Both the position numbers and the translations under genes were made by a program. A stretch of 64,000 nt of DNA from Bacteroidota bacterium (GTDB taxonomy: Bacteria; Bacteroidota; Bacteroidia; AKYH767-A; 2013-40CM-41-45), in contig QQVM01000017.1 of NCBI GenBank assembly GCA_003389385.1, positions 136,443 through 200,442 of the forward strand. Reading direction: 5' to 3'. Within the stretch, counting starts at the first letter, position 1; each line of letters opens with the position of its first letter. Below are positions 58,031 through 64,000 of this stretch, piece by piece. The notes under the pieces are model-generated. The model was given only the letters and a program-made list of their open reading frames with translations, searched no databases and had not been told where the DNA came from.

Positions 58031-58141
58031 TTAATCTTTAGCTGAGTCGTTTGCAATTCTCACATATGGGTTTACCTCCGGTTCCTTCTCTTCGGTTTTC
58101 CTTCTCGATATTGTTACTTTCTGTACGTTGATTGTTGTCAT
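58031..58141 (-). CDS. 36-residue small ORF
   Basis: ATG at 58141, stop at 58031. The peptide begins MTTINVQKVTISRRKTEEKE and ends YVRIANDSAKD; it is charged, with no cysteine and no signal. It lies 24 bases upstream of the six-cysteine gene on the same strand and 98 bases downstream of the 14-base box. Nothing like it is recognised. Support comes from position, a proper ATG and ordinary codons; it could still be a non-coding leader. Confidence 0.4.
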   Translation of the reverse strand: MTTINVQKVTISRRKTEEKEPEVNPYVRIANDSAKD

Positions 58142-58238
58142 GATGTACATTTTGTTTGATAGAATGAAAGGGTGCTACTTTTGCCGTGATGCGTAATTTT
58201 ACATGCAATGAAAAGCATTAAAATATTAAAAAACTATA

Positions 58239-58252
58239 GTACAAATACGGGA
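58239..58252 (-). promoter_or_regulatory. 14-base conserved box, copy 1
   Basis: The minus strand reads TCCCGTATTTGTAC, 98 bases before the 36-residue ORF start and downstream of the response-regulator gene. The identical 14-mer occurs at 60802-60815, both in non-coding DNA around the signalling module. It is a candidate binding site for the LuxR-type regulator (inference). Confidence 0.5.
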
Positions 58253-58339
58253 AATAAAGTCCTGAGAGAAAAGAAGCGAAAAATATTTAGCCAAAGCTTC
58301 TCTGATCTGACGAAGAAAAAATCTAAAAAAAGGAATATG

Positions 58340-59020
58340 TTAAATCTTTGGAAAAAGTTTGTTCTTAATAATTTCATCATCAAGTATGCCGTGTTCAATT
58401 GCATATTTTATAACCCCGGCTAGGTTTTTAGACTTTGAAAGGTTAGTTATTTCCTGCCGATATTCGTCAATTGTTCTTTTACTTAAATTCATGATGTCAG
58501 CAATCTCCTTTGAAGTTTTTTCATGACATAATAGGTAAATTATCTGGTTCAGTTTTTCTTCATGTGCAGTATATTTATTTTGCTTTTTATTTGGTCTATT
58601 TTCAGCAATATTTGTAAATACCAGAATTTGCTCTGAAAAGAATTTTCCGCCATTCATCACAGTTTCTAATGCTTTAATAATTTCTTCTGTTTCTGCATTC
58701 TTTAGTATGTACCCGGTAGCACCTTTTTGTATCATATCCAGTACATACCTCCGGTCTGAAAACATAGATAGTCCAATAACTTTGGATTTATATCGGTTCT
58801 TAATTATTTCAGTAGTAGCAATGCCGTCCATTGGTTGCATTCGAATATCCATTAATACTACATCAAAGTGGCGTGAACTTAAAATTTCTAATACTTCTTT
58901 TCCATTGGATGCCTGTTGAATTTCGCCTACAATATCAAGACTGTTTAATAAAGCAAACAATCCATGTCTGAATAATGGATGGTCATCCGCGATGATAACA
59001 CTGATTTTTTTCTTCTTCAT
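58340..59020 (-). CDS. NarL/LuxR-type response regulator
   Basis: A 226-residue two-component response regulator. The receiver domain (~5-120) has the acidic pair Asp12-Asp13 (IIADDHPLFRHG), phosphorylation site Asp58 (VVLMDIRMQPMDG) and Lys107 (GYILKNAE). The C-terminal LuxR helix-turn-helix (~150-215) has LLCHEKTSKEIADIMNLSKRTIDEYRQ, slightly unusual in reading DEY where many relatives read EVH/VHR. Its ATG overlaps the stop of the kinase gene by one base (TAATG), so the two are translationally coupled and form a cognate pair. The likely targets are genes near the 14-base boxes. Confidence 0.93.
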   Translation of the reverse strand: MKKKKISVIIADDHPLFRHGLFALLNSLDIVGEIQQASNGKEVLEILSSRHFDVVLMDIRMQPMDGIATTEIIKNRYKSKVIGLSMFSDRRYVLDMIQKGATGYILKNAETEEIIKALETVMNGGKFFSEQILVFTNIAENRPNKKQNKYTAHEEKLNQIIYLLCHEKTSKEIADIMNLSKRTIDEYRQEITNLSKSKNLAGVIKYAIEHGILDDEIIKNKLFPKI

Positions 59021-59766
59021 TAAATCCGAAATTCAAATTTAAAATATGCTCCCGTTTCGAATGAATCTGAAAACCGGATAATATTTCCATTTAAAAACTT
59101 AACCCTGTTAGAAATATTGGATAAACCCAGTCCGGCATTCTCGGCAACCTTGTTCTCAGATTTGCCGTTGTCGGAATATTCTAATTCAAGGATTGATGCA
59201 TTTTTAATCAGATTGATAGTTATTCTGTCACAGTTAGAGTGTTTAACAGAATTATTGATCAGCTCTGATACTATTCTGAAGATGCATATCTGAAAAGAGT
59301 CAGAGAATTGGTATTGATTGCAATTTTCATTGAATTGAAATTTTACATTTTTATGTTTTTCGAACAAAGAGATAGTTTCTTTTATACCTTCAACAAGACC
59401 AATTTTAGCCAACATTTGTGAAGATAGATTTCTGGAAGTAGTCCGAATATTGCTAATGACTTCATTCAATCCTTGCTTTATATCAATGAGATCCTGGCAT
59501 AAATCATTGTTGAGTTCTGATTCTATTTTCTGAATATTCAATTTGATTGCCGAAAGCCGAGGACCGATTTCATCATGCATATCTTCCGCAATTCTGTTTC
59601 TTTCGTATTCCTGAGTTGAAATCATAGTGTCCCTGATCTGAATTTCTCTTTCATTCCGGATTTTGATATTTCTAAAGAGTACACCCGTAAACAATGCAAT
59701 GAACAGGAGTGAACTGACTGAAAATATCAGGATTAATAGGATAAACTTTTCTTGGGTATGGAACAT
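59020..59766 (-). CDS. NarL-family sensor histidine kinase
   Basis: A 248-residue kinase with one N-terminal transmembrane helix (~8-33) and no extracellular sensor domain of its own. The HisKA_3 dimerisation domain has His64 in EDMHDEIGPRLSAIK. The HATPase part has ELINNSVKHS, LEYSDNGKS and AGLGLSNISNRVKFL. It overlaps the end of the polytopic membrane protein gene by 34 bases and shares a base with the response-regulator start. The sensing function is therefore probably supplied by the membrane protein (inference). This arrangement, a short kinase of the DesK/LiaS type beside a 7-helix protein, recurs in Bacteroidota (recalled, not searched). Confidence 0.92.
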   Translation of the reverse strand: MFHTQEKFILLILIFSVSSLLFIALFTGVLFRNIKIRNEREIQIRDTMISTQEYERNRIAEDMHDEIGPRLSAIKLNIQKIESELNNDLCQDLIDIKQGLNEVISNIRTTSRNLSSQMLAKIGLVEGIKETISLFEKHKNVKFQFNENCNQYQFSDSFQICIFRIVSELINNSVKHSNCDRITINLIKNASILELEYSDNGKSENKVAENAGLGLSNISNRVKFLNGNIIRFSDSFETGAYFKFEFRI

Positions 59767-60383
59767 ATAAAGCCGATTGAGAAAAATATATTTGTGATAA
59801 TAGCGATAATATTGTGTACTACCCAGGTTAATTGCATTCCCATTGTAGAATCATCAAATACCCATGTCGCAGTTGAGAATATAACCAATGTTAATCCGAA
59901 GTAAAATAATAAACCGGTTAAAATCCAAAATGTTGAATCTTTCAGAAGAGATTTTTGATAGCTAGAAGAGTAATTTAAGAGCGTTAGACCACAGCCAAGT
60001 ATCATTAAAGTTCCTTTGATGAATTTATCTCCTGAATTGAATTCAAAGAGGTTACTTAAATGAAAGTTAGAATAAATCCAAGTCATCATATAAGTTAAAA
60101 GTAGTCCTAAAAGTAAATATCTGAGTCTTCTTGAATCTGAAGTTTTGATTAGAAATGCGGTTATCAACACAGCTTCTGCTATTGTAAAAATATTTATTAA
60201 CCAGATATTATTTAAGTGATAATTGGCCAGTAGCCATAAACCAGATTCAGTAAGTAGGGATAAGATGATGTAATAAAAAAATAATTTTATTGACTTTGAG
60301 AAATGTCTATAGGCATAAATCCCGATCAGACCAGGAAGAAAAGCAACAGATAAATTCAGGTATTTTACTATTTCTTCCAGCAT
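59733..60383 (-). CDS. Polytopic membrane protein, probable sensor partner
   Basis: A 216-residue integral membrane protein with about seven hydrophobic helices and very short loops. It starts MLEEIVKYLNLSVAFLPGLI and ends IGFICSIPKKSLSY. Apart from one charged loop (NLFEFNSGDKFIKG), nothing soluble is present. No enzymatic motif is seen and no family can be named with confidence. It overlaps the sensor kinase gene by 34 bases, which strongly implies a joint complex. A GGGG/CCCC hairpin (60388-60404) lies just before its ATG and might limit translation. It is 50 bases downstream of the 106-residue protein gene. Confidence 0.75.
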   Translation of the reverse strand: MLEEIVKYLNLSVAFLPGLIGIYAYRHFSKSIKLFFYYIILSLLTESGLWLLANYHLNNIWLINIFTIAEAVLITAFLIKTSDSRRLRYLLLGLLLTYMMTWIYSNFHLSNLFEFNSGDKFIKGTLMILGCGLTLLNYSSSYQKSLLKDSTFWILTGLLFYFGLTLVIFSTATWVFDDSTMGMQLTWVVHNIIAIITNIFFSIGFICSIPKKSLSY

Positions 60384-60433
60384 ACTAGGGGTTATAGAAG
60401 CCCCAATTTATGCAGAAATTTCAATATTTAGAG

Positions 60434-60754
60434 CTAACTGTTTAGAATATTATCTCTCCCACAATCTGGTGGACAAGGTCTACCTAAATCTATACATACA
60501 TAGTCATCACCGATCTGGTCATCCTCATTTTCAAATACCCCTACTATCACTAAGCTTTGCTTGTTTTCCTTGTTTATTCCAAAGTAAGCTCTGATGCCAA
60601 CACTTCCCTCTTGATCGAGTAATTTGCGAATAGCATCTTTTCCAAAGAAGAGGCCTTTAATATCTCCTTCAGACATAGACTCACGGTATCTTTTTGTTTG
60701 ATCAGCTCCTTCTGCAAAGGAAATTTCATGATTTTCAGTTCCTGTAAATGACAT
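60434..60754 (-). CDS. 106-residue Bacteroidota small protein
   Basis: A soluble 106-residue protein starting MSFTGTENHEISFAEGADQT with a helix (TKRYRESM) and a middle GLFFGKDAIRKLLDQEGSVG, then two strands (GIRAYFGIN, SLVIVGVFENE). It ends IDLGRPCPPDCGRDNILNS with Cys87, Cys94 and Cys98. I recall similar unnamed proteins in Bacteroidota, usually ending in a PCPPxCG motif; function is unknown. It is the first gene of the signalling operon. It has an exact -7 box and a copy of the 14-base box upstream, so it may be autoregulated. Its start and stop (TAG) are unambiguous. Confidence 0.7.
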   Translation of the reverse strand: MSFTGTENHEISFAEGADQTKRYRESMSEGDIKGLFFGKDAIRKLLDQEGSVGIRAYFGINKENKQSLVIVGVFENEDDQIGDDYVCIDLGRPCPPDCGRDNILNS

Positions 60755-60772
60755 AATTTTTTAAGTTTTCCG

Positions 60773-60780
60773 CAAAGGTA
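60773..60780 (-). promoter_or_regulatory. -7 box for the signalling operon
   Basis: The minus strand reads TACCTTTG, an exact TAnnTTTG match 18 bases before the ATG of the 106-residue gene. The upstream TTTG spacing (15) is shorter than usual, and the 14-base box lies about 22-35 bases further upstream. Confidence 0.45.
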
Positions 60781-60801
60781 AATCTAAAATAAATACAAAA
60801 G

Positions 60802-60815
60802 TCCCGTATTTGTAC
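60802..60815 (+). promoter_or_regulatory. 14-base conserved box, copy 2
   Basis: TCCCGTATTTGTAC on the plus strand is identical to 58239-58252. It lies 113 bases before the plus-strand adhesin gene and in the divergent region of the 106-residue gene. A TAnnTTTG-like sequence (GAATTTTG) follows about 17 bases later, a spacing at which an activator bound here could contact polymerase. The right side also forms a CCCGTA-tttg-TACGGG hairpin. Confidence 0.5.
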
Positions 60816-60928
60816 GGGGAATTTTATTAAAGAATTTTGTTTATCTATGCAGATGAAATTAATAAGCATCTGTGACAATCTTTCAGAATCAATTTAAATC
60901 AAATTTAATTTTTAAAAAAACAATAAAC

Positions 60929-63900
60929 ATGAAGCTAAAATCTATCTCTTTAGTGTATTTACTTTTAATTTCTTTACTTACAGTACAAAACTGCTTTGCA
61001 TCTGGTACATCTTGTCCTAATAGTCATGCCGTTTCCATAGATACAAATGCAGTATATAATTCATTGAATTTACAAGATTCCGTATTTTGGTTTTCATTCA
61101 ATGGGAATAGAGATAGCTGTCGTTTTAGTATTAGAGAAAATATTAATAACATAAACGCGTTAGCAATTTATAAAATTGAGTTATTTAAAGGAAATTGCAC
61201 AAACTTAATTAGTATGGATTCCATTTTATTTAATGGAAATGACTCTTTAAATGAATATTATTTTAACTTTAGAAATATACAGCAAGGACAAAATTATTAC
61301 CTGATATTACATCGACTTTCAAATTCAAATTCTATAGCTGATTTTGAGATCTCTGATATTTCCATTCCATGTAATTCTTCTTGTGTAGCAAACTGCAATT
61401 TGATTGCTAATGGCGATTTTTCATTTTATACTACTGGCAGTATTACTAGCCCATTTAATCCTATTAATGGTCAGGTATGTTGTTGGACAGCAGCTTGGGG
61501 TACGCCACAAATACAAGAAATTTCTGGAAACAAATATGCAAGGCTATGGACACAATCCATCCAACCAATCTTTCCTGGCCCAATACTTCAATACGGTGAA
61601 GGCGTAATTACAAATACTCCAATTTCAATTTCTACAAATCATATTTATTTATTAAATTATTCCATAAAAGTTGAAAGTGCAAGTCCTGGCAATATAAACG
61701 GCCCTCCATTAGATCTATTTTTCATCGGTTTATTAGATAATGCTACTTCGGGCCTACCTACACCAACTTATAGTACTGGTGAGATTATTCCTACATTTAA
61801 TGGTGAAAATATCGATGTACAAACTAATTTAAATAATGTAAATTGGGAATCCAAAAGTGTATGTTTTTCACCTTTACAAAATTCTGATAGACTTTATTTT
61901 TACCCAAGGCATAATACATTTTATAGTTTAAGCTCCTTTCCGAATTATGTTAATGTAGATAATATAATGCTTTATCAGTTAGATTACAATGCTCAGATCA
62001 ATACTGCGTGTGGAAACAGTACAACAATTGGCCCTTGTGATATAAATGCAAATTCCGGTTTAAATCTTGTATCTTACCTGTGGTCTCCTGGGGGAGCAAC
62101 AACCGCACAAATTACAGTTAGTCCGACTTCTACCACCACTTACACTTTAACTACCCATGTTAATTCACCTCCCGCTACGGCCTCTTGTGATGTGATAAGT
62201 ACCTACATAGTAAATGTGAGTGGTGGTATTTCTGTGAACATTACTCCGAGCAATCCAGTGTTGACATGTTCAAATAGTTCAATCACTCTCAATGCAGGAA
62301 GCGGATTCACAAGTTATCAATGGTCAGGCCCGATTTCAGGAAGCTCTCAAACACTTAACGTTAATTTGCCTGGCGTTTATACAGTAATTGTTACATCGCC
62401 TACTTGCACTTCAAGTGCGAGTGTTACAGTTTTACAAAACAATTCATCGCCTTCGATTTCAATTTCATCCAGTTCAAATGATATTTGTAGTGGACAAAAC
62501 ACTGGTGTAATACTTACCGCTGATTGTCCTGATTGCAATTCTTTCATATGGAATTTATCTGGAATCCAGAATCAACAGATTACTGTTTATCCAACTACAT
62601 CAACAACTTATACGGTTACAGGTATAGCAGCCAATGGGTGTACATCTAGCGCATCAACTACAATTTCTGTATTTCCTTCGGGACTTACAACACCACAAAT
62701 TGTTGGCTCTACTTCTAACTGCGCCTCTGCACCAAATGCAACATTTCAATACATCAATGCAAATTGGCTTTCACAATATGATGGATATTATAATTGGACA
62801 TTATTCAATTCTTCCGGAGGTGATATAAGTTCTGCATTAGGTTATCCTACAAGTACAAATGAAATTGTTGAAATACATTGGCCAAATCCTAACCAGAGCG
62901 GAATATTAGTTTTGAACTTTGGTTTACCAGGGTGTCAAAAGTCTGATACAATTTACATTCAAGAATGTTGCGAGGAAGGTATAACTCAAGTCTTCTATGA
63001 TGGAAATACTGTGGATGATATGACTTCTGGGAATTCTATTACAGCTAATGATATTGTCATTAACGGCACATTCATTATTAACAGAGATTTTGCTTTTATC
63101 AATTGTCGTGATATTAGCTTTGCACCTGGCGCCAGACTATTAGTTAAATCCGGAATTGTTCTTACTATTGAGAATTCTGTATTAAGGCCCTTTGTTGAAT
63201 GTTGTAAAATGTGGAAGGGCATTTACGTTGAAACTAATGGCAAAATACTTTTTACTGGAAATGAAATACATCAGGCTGAACATGCAATTCATGTAGTGGA
63301 TAAATGCTCCTTTCTTATAAGAGATTCTGAATTTAAAAATAATTATGTTGGAATGTATGCAGGTGATATTGGCACTACGAGTGTAACCGGGTTAATTGAG
63401 AATACAAGATTTACTTCGATGCCATATAACTGTGAACCGGGTTTAGGTCAATATTATTATAATTTTGTAGACAGGTATCTTGGACAAAAAACAGCTACCG
63501 GAAATCGCCCATTTGCCGGAATAGAATTAAAAAATGTTTCTTATATAAGAATAGGTAATTCTTTAAATACACCAACTGGAAATATTAATTTTGATAATCT
63601 TTCAAACGGTATACTATCTGATAATTCAAATGTTTATATTGATAATTGTACATTTGACAAAATACTTCCTGTTTGGAATTATTCTAACTCATTGTTGAAC
63701 GTGAACGGATGCGCTGTTCGTTCAAACAGAAGTACAATTAATTTTACCGGCCTGGGTGGTTTATCTACATCTCCTCATACTATTAAAGAATGTCAATATG
63801 GAGTGGCATTATTATCCTTGTCTACAGGGCTAGTTCGGCAAGTTCATACGAATCCACTAACCAGATATGGGATATATGTTCGCTTTTCTAGAGATGTTCA

Positions 63901-64000
63901 AATTTTGAATAATTGTATCAATGCAATGTTCAAAGGAATATATACATACAATAATCCTAATATTAAATTGAACATTGAAGAAAACAAAATCAGTTTGAAT
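60929..64000 (+). CDS. Very large secreted adhesin-like protein, N-terminal 1024 residues (runs off window)
   Basis: The frame from ATG 60929 is open to the window end. It begins with a signal peptide (MKLKSISLVYLLLISLLTV ... CFAS). Domain order: a Cys-containing beta domain (~25-160), a carbohydrate-binding-like domain opening LIANGDFSFYTTGS (~165-350), and two or three Ig/PKD-like repeats (SSITLNAGSGFTSYQWSGP; TSTTTYTVTGIAANGC). Next is a right-handed beta-helix-like region with short turns (AGARLLVKSGIVLT-like, NKILFTGNEIHQAEHAIHV). The remainder, including any T9SS sorting domain, is outside. It is probably exported to the cell surface. DNA is AT-rich like the region to its left. It lies 113 bases downstream of the 14-base box and is divergent from the signalling operon. 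Confidence 0.8.
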   Translation, partial: MKLKSISLVYLLLISLLTVQNCFASGTSCPNSHAVSIDTNAVYNSLNLQDSVFWFSFNGNRDSCRFSIRENINNINALAIYKIELFKGNCTNLISMDSILFNGNDSLNEYYFNFRNIQQGQNYYLILHRLSNSNSIADFEISDISIPCNSSCVANCNLIANGDFSFYTTGSITSPFNPINGQVCCWTAAWGTPQIQEISGNKYARLWTQSIQPIFPGPILQYGEGVITNTPISISTNHIYLLNYSIKVESASPGNINGPPLDLFFIGLLDNATSGLPTPTYSTGEIIPTFNGENIDVQTNLNNVNWESKSVCFSPLQNSDRLYFYPRHNTFYSLSSFPNYVNVDNIMLYQLDYNAQINTACGNSTTIGPCDINANSGLNLVSYLWSPGGATTAQITVSPTSTTTYTLTTHVNSPPATASCDVISTYIVNVSGGISVNITPSNPVLTCSNSSITLNAGSGFTSYQWSGPISGSSQTLNVNLPGVYTVIVTSPTCTSSASVTVLQNNSSPSISISSSSNDICSGQNTGVILTADCPDCNSFIWNLSGIQNQQITVYPTTSTTYTVTGIAANGCTSSASTTISVFPSGLTTPQIVGSTSNCASAPNATFQYINANWLSQYDGYYNWTLFNSSGGDISSALGYPTSTNEIVEIHWPNPNQSGILVLNFGLPGCQKSDTIYIQECCEEGITQVFYDGNTVDDMTSGNSITANDIVINGTFIINRDFAFINCRDISFAPGARLLVKSGIVLTIENSVLRPFVECCKMWKGIYVETNGKILFTGNEIHQAEHAIHVVDKCSFLIRDSEFKNNYVGMYAGDIGTTSVTGLIENTRFTSMPYNCEPGLGQYYYNFVDRYLGQKTATGNRPFAGIELKNVSYIRIGNSLNTPTGNINFDNLSNGILSDNSNVYIDNCTFDKILPVWNYSNSLLNVNGCAVRSNRSTINFTGLGGLSTSPHTIKECQYGVALLSLSTGLVRQVHTNPLTRYGIYVRFSRDVQILNNCINAMFKGIYTYNNPNIKLNIEENKISLN

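Noticed and set aside
48963-64000. Prophage or complete conjugative element
   Set aside because: No capsid, tail, relaxase, VirB4, integrase or transposase gene was seen; only a coupling-protein-like ATPase is present.
48963-64000. The missing 3' end of yifB inside the window
   Set aside because: The expected CPCG and C-terminal Mg-chelatase-type residues were not found on either strand among the genes to the window end.

Overview
The window looks like a chromosome segment from a Bacteroidota bacterium. Supporting signs are several secreted proteins with C-terminal type IX secretion (T9SS) sorting domains, Bacteroidota-typical families (DUF5606, YtxJ/bacillithiol, AMP nucleosidase, a TonB receptor with an N-terminal carboxypeptidase-regulatory-like domain), few Shine-Dalgarno sites, and promoter-like boxes of the Bacteroidota form TAnnTTTG. 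The genus cannot be resolved. No rRNA, tRNA, CRISPR array, integrase or transposase was recognised.

Layout. 1-6.7 kb (minus strand): lpdA (partial), lnt, an SDR/permease pair and a polytopic membrane protein. 6.8-12 kb (plus): purL, interrupted by an in-frame TAG, and a secreted beta-propeller protein. 12-16.7 kb (minus): a TlpA-like thiol oxidoreductase, hppD and yidC. 16.8-26.6 kb (minus): two tandem paralogous T9SS surface proteins of about 1600 residues. 26.9-36.3 kb: a small T9SS protein, pyrG, a PAP2 phosphatase, ytxJ, a TonB receptor, an EVE protein, holA, amn and an orphan HsdR-N-like nuclease domain. 36.4-47.8 kb: a subtilisin-like T9SS protease, DUF5606, oligoendopeptidase F, a large hybrid histidine kinase, murB, a small beta-barrel and gmhA. 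47.9-49 kb: yifB, cut short after residue 351.

From the yifB break onward the content is accessory. It holds a double-HTH regulator, small unknown genes, and a membrane-anchored protein paired with a VirD4/HerA-like ATPase that carries a nuclease-like tail. These are followed by a trypsin-endonuclease fusion and an unknown exported protein. DNA from about 53.8 kb is clearly more AT-rich. I read 49-60 kb as a probable inserted island; its right end is not visible and no recombinase was found.

At 57.7-60.9 kb there is a compact signalling module on the minus strand: a 106-residue small protein, a polytopic membrane protein, a NarL-type sensor kinase and a LuxR-type regulator, in tightly packed genes. 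Downstream lie a 36-residue ORF and an 82-residue six-cysteine protein. An identical 14-base sequence (TCCCGTATTTGTAC) lies about 100 bases upstream of both the small-peptide pair and a very large secreted adhesin-like gene (60929 to the window end), and also upstream of the module's first gene. I infer a small regulon. This module and the yifB-associated nuclease/ATPase island are the two most interesting parts of the window.
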